Source: an uncultured Lachnospiraceae bacterium
GTDB taxonomy: Bacteria; Bacillota; Clostridia; Lachnospirales; Lachnospiraceae
Assembly (NCBI GenBank): GCA_944381635.1
Contig: CALWLY010000003.1
Coordinates: forward strand, 62,001 to 126,000
Reading direction: 5' to 3'
Length of the DNA stretch: 64,000 bases
The notes beneath the pieces were generated by a model. That model searched no databases. It was not told the DNA's origin and saw nothing but the letters and a program-made list of their open reading frames with translations. Positions 55,230-64,000 of this stretch are shown piece after piece (the first letter of the stretch is position 1; each line of letters opens with the position of its first letter). A program made the position numbers and the translations under genes.

Positions 55230-55583
55230 ATGCAGGGAGAAAGAATGGTGCTCTGTGGAGCCAATGCTTACGAGCAGAAATATTATTTTAACGAGAAGTT
55301 CAAAGGGCTTCCCCAGTCCATACAGGATGAACTGCATATTATCTGTGTACTGTTCACAGAAGAGGTGGGCGGTATTTTTACCATTGTGTTTGAGGAAAAC
55401 GGAGGAATTTCCCTGGAAACCGACGCGGCGGAAGAGGATATTCTCTACGATGAGATTTCCAGCGGACTTTTGGTGGGAGAGATACGCCGCAGGCGTCAGG
55501 AACTGTTTGAGTCCTTAAGCCTGTATTATCGCGTTTTCATCCTGAAAGAAGATGTTTCGGAACTTCTGGAGAAGGACGAATAA
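55230..55583 (+). CDS. Small conserved protein, DUF6145-like
   Basis: Encodes 117 aa with no signal or membrane segment. The sequence (MVLCGANAYEQKYYFNEKF, then IQDELHIICVLFTEEVGGIF) resembles a protein conserved in Lachnospiraceae next to birA and coaX, annotated as a DUF6145-type family; I recognise it from context rather than from a defined fold. The acidic C-terminus ends LLEKDE. Confidence 0.65.
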   Translation: MQGERMVLCGANAYEQKYYFNEKFKGLPQSIQDELHIICVLFTEEVGGIFTIVFEENGGISLETDAAEEDILYDEISSGLLVGEIRRRRQELFESLSLYYRVFILKEDVSELLEKDE

Positions 55584-55657
55584 AAAAGGGATACGTACGA
55601 CAAAAGCGGTAAATACCGAAAAAAGAAAATGCGTCAAGGACGCGGACAGGAGGAGCT

Positions 55658-56431
55658 ATGATATTAGTAGTTGATGTGGGAAATACAAATATAACCTGCG
55701 GCGTTTACAGGGAAAAGGAGCTGGTCACTACCTTTCGTCTGACATCGAAGATGCTGAGAACTTCCGATGAGTACGGGATTATACTGCTGGACCTTCTGCG
55801 CGTCAATAACATTGAAAAAAGCCAGCTGGAGGGAACCATCATTGCCAGTGTTGTGCCCAAGGTAATGCATGCGCTGGTGGGCGGAATCACCAGATATCTG
55901 GGAACCCCGCCTATGATCGTTGGCGCAGGGATCAAGACGGGAATCCGTATTACAAGTGAAAATCCCAAGGAAATCGGACCGGACCGGATTGTGGATGTGG
56001 TGGCTGCCTATGAAAAATATGGCGGACCGGTGTTGGTTCTGGATTTCGGAACTGCCACCACTTATGATCTTGTCAGCGAGGACGGGTGCTTTTCCGTGGG
56101 AATTACAGCGCCGGGAATCCGGATTGCGGCGAAAGCGCTTTGGGAAGATACTGCCAAACTGCCGGAAGTGGAGATTAAGAAACCCAAATCCATTCTGGCA
56201 ACGGAGACTATTTCCAGTATGCAGGCGGGACTGGTGTACGGCCAGATCGGACAGACAGAATATATTATCAGGCAGGTGATCAAAGAAACCGGCTATGAAA
56301 ACCTGAAAGTGGTTGCCACAGGCGGCCTGGGACGCATTATCGCGGACGAGACGGATTACATTCAGGTATATGACAGTTCTCTGACTCTGGACGGACTTCG
56401 TATTCTCTACGAGAAGAACAGGAAAAAATAG
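55658..56431 (+). CDS. coaX: Type III pantothenate kinase
   Basis: Encodes 257 aa after acaggaggag. The actin-like kinase motifs are complete: [15 protein letters not shown] at the start, [27 protein letters not shown] and [11 protein letters not shown]. It phosphorylates pantothenate in the first step of coenzyme A synthesis and, as type III enzymes do, probably needs a monovalent cation. Lies 23 bases before dusB. Confidence 0.96.
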   Translation: MILVVDVGNTNITCGVYREKELVTTFRLTSKMLRTSDEYGIILLDLLRVNNIEKSQLEGTIIASVVPKVMHALVGGITRYLGTPPMIVGAGIKTGIRITSENPKEIGPDRIVDVVAAYEKYGGPVLVLDFGTATTYDLVSEDGCFSVGITAPGIRIAAKALWEDTAKLPEVEIKKPKSILATETISSMQAGLVYGQIGQTEYIIRQVIKETGYENLKVVATGGLGRIIADETDYIQVYDSSLTLDGLRILYEKNRKK

Positions 56432-56453
56432 AGCAAAGTAAAGGAGATAAGAT

Positions 56454-57428
56454 ATGGCTCAGCTGAAAATCGGCGACGTTGTTTTGGATAACCATATCAT
56501 ACTGGCTCCCATGGCAGGCGTTACAGACCTGCCATTTCGTTTGTTATGCAGAAAACAGGGAGCAGGCCTGGTGTGTTCCGAAATGGTAAGCGCCAAGGCG
56601 ATTTTATATAAAAACAAAAATACAGAGGATCTGATGGAAATTCATCCGGAGGAAACGCCGGTGTCCCTGCAGCTGTTTGGCTCGGATCCGGATATTATCA
56701 GCGAGATGGCTGCGGCTATTGAGGAACGGCCTTTTTCCATTCTGGATCTGAATATGGGATGCCCGGTTCCGAAAGTGGTGAATAACGGCGAGGGTTCCGC
56801 TCTGATGAAAGAGCCTAAGCTGGTGGAGCAGATCATTTCAAAAACCGCCCGGGCGATCAAAAAGCCTGTGACGGTAAAAATCCGGAAAGGTTTCAATGAT
56901 ACTTGCGTCAATGCGGTGGAGATTGCCAGAATCGCGGAAGCTTCCGGCGCGGCGGCGGTTGCCGTTCACGGCAGAACCAGGGAACAGTATTATGCAGGAA
57001 AAGCAGATTGGGATATCATCGCAAAGGTAAAGGAGGCTGTGAAGATTCCGGTCATTGGAAACGGAGATATCACAGACTTTGCCAGTGCAAAAGCCATGAT
57101 GGAGCAGACCGGATGCGACGGCATTATGGTCGGAAGGGCGGCAAGAGGCAACCCGTGGATTTTCAGGCAGCTGGCAGAAGGCTTTGAGACGGGAAACGTT
57201 CCGGAAAAACCGCCGATTTCAGAGGTGGTGGATATGATTTTGCAGCATGCGGCTCTTCTGGAACAGTATAAAGGAGAATACACAGCCATAAGGGAAATGC
57301 GGAAGCATGTGGCATGGTATACCGCAGGCTATCCTCACTCTGCAAAGCTGAGGGTGAAAGTCAACGAGATGGAAACAATGGAAGAGTTAAAGGAAGGTAT
57401 GAAAGTTCTGCTTGGCGCATATGCTTAA
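56454..57428 (+). CDS. dusB: tRNA-dihydrouridine synthase
   Basis: Encodes 324 aa after aaaggagat. The FMN barrel carries APMAGVTDLPFRLLC at the N-terminus, the conserved LNMGCPVPKVVNNGEGSAL with the catalytic Cys, and VHGRTREQYYAGKADW. It reduces uridines of the tRNA D-loop. The group assignment (DusB) rests on overall similarity and gene context in clostridia. Confidence 0.95.
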   Translation: MAQLKIGDVVLDNHIILAPMAGVTDLPFRLLCRKQGAGLVCSEMVSAKAILYKNKNTEDLMEIHPEETPVSLQLFGSDPDIISEMAAAIEERPFSILDLNMGCPVPKVVNNGEGSALMKEPKLVEQIISKTARAIKKPVTVKIRKGFNDTCVNAVEIARIAEASGAAAVAVHGRTREQYYAGKADWDIIAKVKEAVKIPVIGNGDITDFASAKAMMEQTGCDGIMVGRAARGNPWIFRQLAEGFETGNVPEKPPISEVVDMILQHAALLEQYKGEYTAIREMRKHVAWYTAGYPHSAKLRVKVNEMETMEELKEGMKVLLGAYA

Positions 57429-57430
57429 GC

Positions 57431-58138
57431 ATGAAAGAAATCGTATATTTGACAGAAAAAGAAACGATACGGAAAATAGAAAAGAATACCTTTGAGGTGG
57501 ACGGGCTGAAAATAGAGGTTTACAGTGTTCCGCTGCGTTTTCGGAGATTTCCCCGCCTGTACAGGCCATGGATTGACAGATATTTTCGAAAAAATGTGAA
57601 AAACCCTCAGTATCTGTGGAAAACATCAGGCTTTTACGAAACACCTGTGGAAAAGACGCCGGAGGCGGACTGGGAACTGGCAGGCTGGCTATATGACCGT
57701 ATGGAGTTTAAAGAACAGCTGATTCTTGTATTGCCTGCAGAAGACAGGGAGACAGACGAGTTTTCCCTTCGCCGGCAGGAGGATGCTCTGGAGGAATTTT
57801 TGACGGCTCGTTTTGAAGAGCTCAACAGTCTGTGTGTGATCACGGAACTGCCTCTGGAAGACAGCCCTCTTTTTTCCTTTATGGAGGAAAGAAGCGGACT
57901 TATTGCGTCTGTCACATCCCGGCTTTCGTCTGTCAGGCAGAAAGGAACCTTGCTTTTGGACATGAAAAGAAACTGGGGGATTCCATGGAAAAACATTCCG
58001 TCCGGCTGTATCTATCTGGACATGACGCAGGATTCGGAAAAAGAGCGTATTCTGAGAGCAAAAAGACCTGATATTTCCTATGTTTCCGCCCGAAATTACC
58101 TTGACACTCTTCTGAAAAATAGGTATAATGCGATGTGA
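57431..58138 (+). CDS. Conserved hypothetical protein after dusB
   Basis: The frame opens at 57314 inside dusB. The ATG at 57431, just after the dusB stop, gives 235 aa starting MKEIVYLTEKETIRKIEKNT. No membrane segment or signal peptide is seen. The N-terminal 95 residues and a C-terminal alpha/beta-looking part (GLIASVTSRLSSVRQKGTLL, IYLDMTQDSEKERI) do not match any domain that I can name. Cotranscription with dusB suggests a cytoplasmic housekeeping role. A hairpin-rich 190-base gap follows. Confidence 0.6.
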   Translation: MKEIVYLTEKETIRKIEKNTFEVDGLKIEVYSVPLRFRRFPRLYRPWIDRYFRKNVKNPQYLWKTSGFYETPVEKTPEADWELAGWLYDRMEFKEQLILVLPAEDRETDEFSLRRQEDALEEFLTARFEELNSLCVITELPLEDSPLFSFMEERSGLIASVTSRLSSVRQKGTLLLDMKRNWGIPWKNIPSGCIYLDMTQDSEKERILRAKRPDISYVSARNYLDTLLKNRYNAM

Positions 58139-58330
58139 TTATGGATAAGCCCCTCAAAGTAAGCTTTCACCGCCCAAAAGCGGGCAGCAGGTCAGACCTG
58201 GCTGCGGATGATGCGATTCTGAAAGACCCGGGGCTGTTTTAGATAAAACGACAAATCAAAGATACGCAAAGCAGAGCAGGGAATACCATTTGAGGAGCCC
58301 TGCAGACTTTTGAAAGGAGTATCATTAAAA

Positions 58331-58813
58331 GTGGAAGAAAAGAAAAATATTCTTACTTACGAAGGACTTCGTAAATATGAGGACGAACTGCATGACCTGA
58401 AGGTCGTAAAACGTAAAGAAGTTGCTGAAAAAATCAAGGAAGCCAGAGAACAGGGCGACCTTTCCGAAAATGCGGAATACGATGCTGCAAAAGACGAGCA
58501 GCGTGATATCGAAGCCAGAATCGAAGAACTGGAAAAAATCCTGAAAAATGCAGAAGTTGTTGTGGAAGATGAAGTTGACTTGGAAAAGATCAACATCGGC
58601 TGCCAGGTAAAAATTCTGGATCTGGAATTTGACGAGGAGCTGGAATATAAAATCGTAGGCTCCACCGAAGCAAACAGCCTGAAAGGCAAGATTTCCAACG
58701 AATCTCCGGTAGGAAAAGCTCTGATCGGTTCCAAAGTGGGAGACGTTGTGGAAGTGGAAACACAGGCAGGAGTATTAAAGTACAAGGTACTTGAAATTCA
58801 GAGATCCAACTAA
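58331..58813 (+). CDS. greA: Transcription elongation factor GreA
   Basis: The GTG at 58331 lies 11 bases after AAAGGAG and gives 160 aa; the TTG frame start at 58310 would leave no ribosome site. The N-terminal coiled-coil finger has [15 protein letters not shown] and the tip acidic residues in [20 protein letters not shown]. The C-terminal FKBP-like domain follows. GreA enters the secondary channel of RNA polymerase to rescue backtracked complexes. Confidence 0.97.
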   Translation: MEEKKNILTYEGLRKYEDELHDLKVVKRKEVAEKIKEAREQGDLSENAEYDAAKDEQRDIEARIEELEKILKNAEVVVEDEVDLEKINIGCQVKILDLEFDEELEYKIVGSTEANSLKGKISNESPVGKALIGSKVGDVVEVETQAGVLKYKVLEIQRSN

Positions 58814-58915
58814 GCAGGGATTCCTGTTTAGCCAAAATAATAGGAGTAGTACTGCGGGTAAGATAAGCGACACCGCAAAGCGAGAGTCTGTTTTAAATAC
58901 AAGGGAGTGAAGAGA

Positions 58916-60868
58916 GTGGCAGACGCACAGAACACAAACGCACAGAATGCAAAAAAAGAACAGGAACAGGACATTAAGCAGCTTTTAAAAGTAAGAAGAG
59001 AAAAGCTGGCTGCCCTTCAGGAAAAGGGAAAAGACCCGTTCCAGATTGTTAAATATGACGTAACTCATCACAGCCAGGAGATCAAGGATAATTTCGAAGA
59101 ACTGGAAGGAAAATCCGTACGCGTGGCAGGACGTATCATGTCAAAGCGCGTTATGGGAAAGGCATCTTTCTGCAATATTCAGGATCTTCAGGGCAATATC
59201 CAGTCCTATGTGGCAAGAGACAGCGTAGGGGAAGAACCTTATGCAGATTTCAAAAAGTACGACGTAGGTGATATTGTCGGAATTGAAGGCGAAGTTTTCA
59301 AGACCAAAACCGGTGAAATTTCCATCCATGCGTCTGAAGTGACTCTGCTTTGCAAGAGCCTCCAGATTCTTCCTGAAAAATTCCATGGTCTGACCAACAC
59401 AGACATCCGTTACCGTCAGCGTTATGTGGATCTGATCATGAATCAGGATGTAAAGGAAACCTTTATCAAACGTTCCAAAATCATCAGTGCTATTCGCCGC
59501 TATCTGGACGGACAGGGATTTATGGAAGTGGAAACTCCCATGCTGGTAGCCAACGCAGGCGGTGCTGCTGCAAGACCGTTTGAGACACACTATAATGCCC
59601 TTGATGAGGATGTAAAACTGCGTATCTCTCTGGAACTTTATTTAAAGAGACTGATCGTAGGCGGCATGGAACGAGTTTATGAAATCGGCCGTGTATTCCG
59701 AAATGAAGGTCTGGATACCAGACACAATCCGGAATTTACCCTGATGGAACTGTACCAGGCATACACAGACTACAACGGCATGATGGATTTGACAGAAAAC
59801 ATGTTCCGCTATGTGGCACAGGAAGTATGCCAAACTACACTGGTTCCCTATGCAGAGGAAATGATCGACCTTGGCAAGCCTTTTGAGCGCCTGACCATGG
59901 TGGAAGCCGTTAAAAAATATGCGGGCGTTGATTTCGACGAAATCCCCGATACAGAAGCTGCCAAGAAACTGGCAGATGAAAAAGAAGTGCATTACGAAGC
60001 ACGTCATACAAAAGGCGATATCCTGAATCTGTTCTTTGAAGAATTCGTGGAAGAACACCTGATTCAGCCTACCTTTATCATGGATCACCCGGTGGAAATT
60101 TCTCCTCTGACTAAGAGAAAACCGGACAAGCCGGACTATGTAGAACGTTTCGAGCTGTTCATTTACGGACGCGAAATGTGCAACGCTTACTCCGAGCTTA
60201 ACGACCCCATTGACCAGAGAGAACGTTTCAAAGCACAGGAAGCAGCTCTGGCAGCAGGCGACGAGGAAGCCAATACTACAGACGAAGACTTTTTAAACGC
60301 TCTGGAAATCGGTATGCCTCCTACAGGCGGTATCGGCTACGGCATCGACCGACTGGTTATGCTGCTGACAAACTCCCCGGCAATCAGGGATGTACTGCTG
60401 TTCCCGACAATGAAGAGCATCGGCGGTAAGACTGTTGAAAATAAAGGGGAAAACGGAAACGAAGCTTCGAATTGCGAAACATTTGCGAAAATCGACTTGT
60501 CGAAAGTGAAGGTGGAACCTTTATTTGAAGATATGGTTGATTTCGATACCTTCAGTAAGTCCGACTTCCGTGTCGTAAAGGTGGAAGCCTGCGAAGCAGT
60601 TCCGAAGAGTAAGAAGCTGTTGCAGTTTACACTGAATGACGGCAGCGGAAAGAAGCGCACTATCTTAAGCGGTATCCATGAGTATTATGAGCCGGAAGAA
60701 CTGGTCGGTAAGACCTGCGTGGCTATCACAAATCTTCCGCCGAGGAAGATGATGGGTATCGACTCCGAAGGGATGTTGATTAGTGCTGTGTATGAATATG
60801 ACGAACGTGAAGGACTGAATCTGCTGATGCTGGATGACAGCATTCCGGCAGGAGCAAAGTTATATTAA
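58916..60868 (+). CDS. lysS: Lysyl-tRNA synthetase with C-terminal tRNA-binding domain
   Basis: A GTG at 58916 is 8 bases after AAGGGAG (650 aa). The N-terminal OB-fold (about 60-160) and class II core are normal, with motif 2 [20 protein letters not shown] and motif 3 [13 protein letters not shown], ending about residue 505. A linker and a further 125 residues follow, with [18 protein letters not shown] and [35 protein letters not shown]. That tail matches the EMAP-II/MetRS-C tRNA-binding fold. The standard bacterial LysRS of about 500 aa lacks it. Confidence 0.95.
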   Translation: MADAQNTNAQNAKKEQEQDIKQLLKVRREKLAALQEKGKDPFQIVKYDVTHHSQEIKDNFEELEGKSVRVAGRIMSKRVMGKASFCNIQDLQGNIQSYVARDSVGEEPYADFKKYDVGDIVGIEGEVFKTKTGEISIHASEVTLLCKSLQILPEKFHGLTNTDIRYRQRYVDLIMNQDVKETFIKRSKIISAIRRYLDGQGFMEVETPMLVANAGGAAARPFETHYNALDEDVKLRISLELYLKRLIVGGMERVYEIGRVFRNEGLDTRHNPEFTLMELYQAYTDYNGMMDLTENMFRYVAQEVCQTTLVPYAEEMIDLGKPFERLTMVEAVKKYAGVDFDEIPDTEAAKKLADEKEVHYEARHTKGDILNLFFEEFVEEHLIQPTFIMDHPVEISPLTKRKPDKPDYVERFELFIYGREMCNAYSELNDPIDQRERFKAQEAALAAGDEEANTTDEDFLNALEIGMPPTGGIGYGIDRLVMLLTNSPAIRDVLLFPTMKSIGGKTVENKGENGNEASNCETFAKIDLSKVKVEPLFEDMVDFDTFSKSDFRVVKVEACEAVPKSKKLLQFTLNDGSGKKRTILSGIHEYYEPEELVGKTCVAITNLPPRKMMGIDSEGMLISAVYEYDEREGLNLLMLDDSIPAGAKLY

Positions 60869-60891
60869 AACAGCGATGAATACAAGGAAGA

Positions 60892-60919
60892 AGAGGGTGC
60901 TGCGGCACTCTCTTTTTGT
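60892..60919 (+). terminator. Rho-independent terminator after lysS
   Basis: AGAGGGTGC pairs with GCACTCTCT (one G-U), loop TGCG, followed by TTTTTG. Confidence 0.85.
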
Positions 60920-61012
60920 CACAAGTGCGAGAATAATGTGTTATGATGAATAGTAGTAAATCCATACTGGGCGTGGATTTTAGAAGAAGTGACAAATAAG
61001 GAGAAGTGTGTT

Positions 61013-61732
61013 ATGACAAGTGAAAATCTGGAGATGATTAAAAACATTGCAATTCAATGGTTACATCAGGATGTGAAAGGGGATATATCTTCTGGAATTT
61101 ATGCAATGATGGGGATGGGCGCCGTGATACATCCGGTCTTTGAAAGAAATCCGTTTATTCAGACTAAAGATGGAAAAATGCAGGCGTATGATATTTTGAA
61201 TGACAGAAAAGCATTGAAAAAAGCAATTGCGATTAAGAAATCGCAAATTAGGGATTGTAACACGGTAAAAAAACTTATGTTTGTAATAAGAAAAGCATAC
61301 AGACTGAAGTTCCTGAAGACAATAAAAGAATATTTGGATAAAAAAGAGTTCAGTGAGTTGTTGGGGGAAATATGGATAGATGTAGAAAATCCGAATGAAG
61401 ATGATATTGGAATTGAAACTTTTCTGGAATGGTTTTCAGAAGCAGATAAAGAGTCCCTTATGAGTGATGAAGAATGGAATACATATAATAGTTTGCCTGA
61501 TGAGGTGAGAGTTTACAGAGGTGTTGGCGAACAGGGAAATCCGAAAGGATTATCGTGGACACTCAATGAGGAAAAAGCACAATGGTTCGCTGACCGCTTT
61601 CAGATGCTAGGCGGAGAAGGATATGTGTTGACAGCTATGGCAAGGAAATCCGATATGTTGGCATATTTTTCACGGCGAGAAGAAGATGAAGTTATCATAG
61701 ATGGCAGGAAATTGGATGCTGAAAGGATATAA
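61013..61732 (+). CDS. ADP-ribosyltransferase-like protein
   Basis: The ATG at 61013 follows aaggaga and gives 239 aa; the earlier GTG at 60989 is less likely. The N-terminal 130 residues are helical and unrecognised. From about residue 160 the sequence has VRVYRGVGEQ, then GLSWTLNEEKAQWFADRF and SRREEDEVIIDGR, which fit the Arg, Ser-Thr and Glu positions of R-S-E type ADP-ribosyltransferases. The DNA is more AT-rich than its neighbours. It is the first gene after lysS and before the iteron region, and is likely a cargo or toxin-like gene of the mobile element. Confidence 0.55.
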   Translation: MTSENLEMIKNIAIQWLHQDVKGDISSGIYAMMGMGAVIHPVFERNPFIQTKDGKMQAYDILNDRKALKKAIAIKKSQIRDCNTVKKLMFVIRKAYRLKFLKTIKEYLDKKEFSELLGEIWIDVENPNEDDIGIETFLEWFSEADKESLMSDEEWNTYNSLPDEVRVYRGVGEQGNPKGLSWTLNEEKAQWFADRFQMLGGEGYVLTAMARKSDMLAYFSRREEDEVIIDGRKLDAERI

Positions 61733-61758
61733 TAACATATTTCCTGTATTTTCTAAGA

Positions 61759-61844
61759 GTTCCACGGTCGAATGACCGTGGAACGGGTATGGTCTGGCGG
61801 GCGGAGCCGCCAGACAGGTAAGGAGCGGGGCGCTGCCCTGCTCC
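61759..61844. repeat. Cluster of three hairpins
   Basis: GTTCCACGGTC/GACCGTGGAAC (11 bp, loop GAAT), GTCTGGCGG/CCGCCAGAC (9 bp, loop GCGGAG) and GGAGCGGGG/CCCTGCTCC (9 bp, one G-U) follow each other within 86 bases, just after the ADP-ribosyltransferase-like gene. No T-run is present. Confidence 0.8.
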
Positions 61845-61941
61845 GATGGTGAATACAAGCAAAGCTGTGCTGCATGGATGGCGGTGAATGGTGATGCCGG
61901 TAAAAGCAACAATTTTTGTGCAAGTTGCATAAAAGTGTGTT

Positions 61942-62383
61942 CACTGCCACTTCCACTGCCACTTCGTGATTTTTTGAAGTGGCAGTGAGTGCATTTCCGC
62001 TCCCAGATTGAGATTAAATGAATTTTTAGCTGATTTGAGCAAGGGTTCACTGTCACTTCATTCGAGTGAAGTGGCAGACGGGGAAGCCACTGTGGGTAAG
62101 GATTTGTTTATTCTTACTGCCACTCTGCCACTTCATTTATTAGATTTCTTAAAAAGTGATTTTTATATGTATAATTAATATTATTGATATTTATATTGAT
62201 ATATACATTTTTAATGTTAATAAAAACAGATATATAAAGCGGAGAATGGGATGTGAAGTGGCAGAGTGGCAGTGGAAGGTATGGATTTGTCAGAAATGTC
62301 AAGCTGGCATTGCGTTTTGTCACTGCCACTTCTACTGCCACTTCGTAATTTTTAAAGTGGCAGTGAGTGGTGAAGTGGCAGTG
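61942..62383. repeat. Iteron array around an AT-rich core, candidate replication origin
   Basis: The 12-bp unit CACTGCCACTTC or its complement occurs at least 12 times with up to two changes: direct pairs at 61942-61953/61954-61965 and 62321-62332/62333-62344, inverted copies at 61976-61987, 62255-62266, 62354-62365 and 62372-62383, and weaker ones at 62048, 62068, 62115 and 62123. Between the two clusters, about 62136-62240, lies a very AT-rich stretch. This is the plan of an iteron-controlled origin; excisionase arm sites are an alternative. Confidence 0.7.
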
Positions 62384-62661
62384 ATGCTTACAATGCTCTT
62401 TATAACTGTTAAAAACCATGTTAAGATTCATGTTAAGTATGTCAAGTCGTCAGGTAGGGCGTCCCCGTCTTTTTGCGTATTGCATAATGAATACGGAATC
62501 GTAGGTGTTGACGGTCGTGAAAAATTGTGTTATTGTTGAAAACGTAAAGAATTTAATAAACATGTTCACAGATAAATGCGATGGAAACGTTTTGGGTGGC
62601 AGTCAGCGTAAACTCCCATGTAATGCGTTCCGGGACTGTTGCGGGTGTGAATGGTGACGAA

Positions 62662-62763
62662 CCGTGACAGAACGTATACTGCTTTGTCACGGAAACTATA
62701 GAAAGCGGTGAACAGGCATTGAGAATCCGAAAGGGTTTTTGTGCCTGTTCGCCGCTTTTTTTG
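62662..62763 (+). terminator. Tandem hairpins before the excisionase gene, possible attenuator
   Basis: CCGTGACA/TGTCACGG (62662-62692) is followed by a 16-bp terminator stem AAGCGGTGAACAGGCA/TGCCTGTTCGCCGCTT (62703-62757, one G-U) and a run of seven Ts. The excisionase ribosome site begins about 10 bases later, so this terminator lies in the leader. Confidence 0.75.
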
Positions 62764-62784
62764 TTTAGCAAGGAGGATGTAAAG

Positions 62785-63066
62785 ATGACAAAAACAGAGT
62801 GTAAGAAAGAGAAGTTAAGAAAGACTGTACTTGGAACCATGAGTTATACAGACTATGCTTCTTTAATGGCTGGTTTGGCTCAGAAAGATTTTCTGACTGT
62901 TCAGGAAGCTGCCGTATATTTCAATGTTGGCATTAATCGTCTGTATAACATTGTAAATCATGAGGATGTTGATTTTGTGGTTCCAAATGGCAAATTCCGT
63001 ATGATTTCACGGGAAAAATTCAAGGAATATATTTTAGCTGGAAATTTGGCAGATAAGACGAAATAG
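62785..63066 (+). CDS. Excisionase-like helix-turn-helix protein
   Basis: The ATG at 62785 follows caaggagga and gives 93 aa. The central part (LTVQEAAVYFNVGINRLYNI) is the winged/MerR-like helix-turn-helix of phage and conjugative-element excisionases, with RMISREKFKEYIL as the recognition wing region. It probably helps an integrase excise the element and may bind the nearby repeats. It lies 11 bases before the helicase gene, as part of one transcript. Confidence 0.8.
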   Translation: MTKTECKKEKLRKTVLGTMSYTDYASLMAGLAQKDFLTVQEAAVYFNVGINRLYNIVNHEDVDFVVPNGKFRMISREKFKEYILAGNLADKTK

Positions 63067-63077
63067 AGGTGACAAGT

Positions 63078-64000
63078 ATGAGTGAAGAAAAAAAGAACGG
63101 CTCCGTTGCTTTGCCTGCCGCTGGAACCGTTTCTTCTTTAAAATCTCCTATTCCCAATGTTAACATACAGCTTCCGCTTTTTCAAGGGGACAGTTATAAA
63201 AAATTGGAGTATGAAGTGACAGAAGGGATGGTTGGACGTTTACAGGTTAATGGTCAGCTTGATAGTTTATCATTGAGTGACCTTGGGGACATTGTTTTGA
63301 CAGAGATGGTAGGGCAGGTCAAATTAATTAACATTCTTGACAAGCGTAAGTGGACTGTTCCGAAGGTGCTGTCACCTGTTCAGGGGGCTTTGATTGTTCA
63401 GGCTAGAGAGACGATACGGCTGGTTTGTACTGAGGATGATTTGGCAAGTCCGGTGGCTTCGGGCGTGCTTGCACTGTATCAGAGAGAGGGTGAGTATGCG
63501 GGGACGTACCGGGAATTGAGCATGGATGTTGTGACACAAATGGCTTTTGAGCTTGCCGGGGCAGTAGAAACGAAATGGAGATTAGAGTTTTATAAAACGC
63601 TGCAAGATACGGCTAAGAGGGTCTGTGAGTGTACGAATCCGAAATATGTGTTCATGAAGAATGGTATTTTTGATTATGAGACAAGAGATTTGATGCCGTT
63701 TTCATCGGAGATTGTAACCTTGCAGAAAAGCCCTGTTGAGCTACCGGATACGGAACCGCCTGTGCCGGTACATATCAAGCCTGATGGGACTCGGATTGAC
63801 TTCTGGGAATGGATTGATTCTCTTGTTCCGTATGACGGCGGGCGTGACCTGTTGATTAAGTTAATCGGAGCAGTGATGAGGAATCGGCATGTGTGGAGGG
63901 TCATGATAACATTGTATAATCCAAATGGTAAGAACGGAAAAAGTACATACCTGCGATTGCTGAAAGCGTGTGTTGGGAAGAGCAGCGTGATGTCATCTAA
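63078..64000 (+). CDS. Phage/plasmid primase-helicase (P4/D5 type), partial
   Basis: An ATG at 63078 (ribosome site gaggtgaca) opens a frame with no stop to the window end, at least 307 codons. The first 240 residues look like the D5-N/primase-associated region. A Walker A motif is visible near the end in YNPNGKNGKSTYLRL, typical of superfamily 3 helicases of P4-like and plasmid-like replicons. It probably loads at the iteron region upstream and drives replication of the element. The gene is truncated by the window edge. Confidence 0.88.
   Translation, partial: MSEEKKNGSVALPAAGTVSSLKSPIPNVNIQLPLFQGDSYKKLEYEVTEGMVGRLQVNGQLDSLSLSDLGDIVLTEMVGQVKLINILDKRKWTVPKVLSPVQGALIVQARETIRLVCTEDDLASPVASGVLALYQREGEYAGTYRELSMDVVTQMAFELAGAVETKWRLEFYKTLQDTAKRVCECTNPKYVFMKNGIFDYETRDLMPFSSEIVTLQKSPVELPDTEPPVPVHIKPDGTRIDFWEWIDSLVPYDGGRDLLIKLIGAVMRNRHVWRVMITLYNPNGKNGKSTYLRLLKACVGKSSVMSS

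Noticed and set aside
61942-62383. CRISPR array
   Set aside because: The 12-bp units occur in both orientations at irregular spacing.
62156-62539. 127-codon open frame in the iteron region
   Set aside because: Very AT-rich, reads through the iterons, no ribosome site or protein features.

Overview
The window reads as a chromosomal segment of a low-to-mid GC Firmicute of the family Lachnospiraceae; a Blautia-like gut commensal is my best guess, not proven. The reasons are strong AGGAGG ribosome sites, many lipoproteins with Gly-Cys lipoboxes, clostridial gene order (coaX-dusB-greA-lysS), a SAM-I riboswitch before metK, SleB-type wall hydrolases and an alpha-1,6-mannan locus. No rRNA, tRNA, CRISPR array or insertion sequence was recognised.

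Layout. 0-5.2 kb: a permease-like membrane protein, an RlpA-like exported protein broken by an exact 25-bp tandem duplication, and three lipoproteins. 5.2-8.5 kb: an AlbA_2/ATPase/winged-helix regulator with a palindromic operator, and a divergent DUF4838 protein. 8.7-13.8 kb: an ABC sugar-importer operon without its own ATPase. 13.9-20.1 kb: a YerB-like lipoprotein, DegV, then GntR-GH76-GH125, a cytoplasmic alpha-1,6-mannoside degradation unit. 20.3-27.7 kb: cytidylate-kinase-like protein, MarR, MFS, CorA, a metallo-beta-lactamase-fold protein with a degenerate metal site, a sugar nucleotidyltransferase and galE. 27.9-34 kb: hemolysin III, a small alarmone synthetase, a coiled-coil membrane protein, a flavin reductase and an M23 peptidase. 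34.5-48.5 kb: housekeeping genes murA, metK, dnaE, pfkA, trkH/trkA, an rRNA methyltransferase and proC. 48.9-51.8 kb: two SH3-SleB wall hydrolases. 51.9-60.9 kb: NfeD/SPFH, argF, birA, coaX, dusB, greA and a lysS with a fused tRNA-binding domain. From about 61 kb a mobile element begins: an ADP-ribosyltransferase-like protein, a hairpin cluster, an iteron array around an AT-rich core, an excisionase-like gene and a P4/D5-type helicase that runs off the end.

The most unusual content is non-coding. Several intergenic regions hold dispersed 50-170 bp elements with one architecture: a closing stem that encloses one or two hairpins. In family A (five loci, including a tandemly amplified one and copies on both strands) the closing stem and the first hairpin differ in sequence between copies but still pair, which points to selection on structure. 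Family B has two copies and a singleton looks the same. A second recurring signal is a short GC hairpin directly before an AGAATGAGAGG or AATGGAGG ribosome site, seen before at least five genes.
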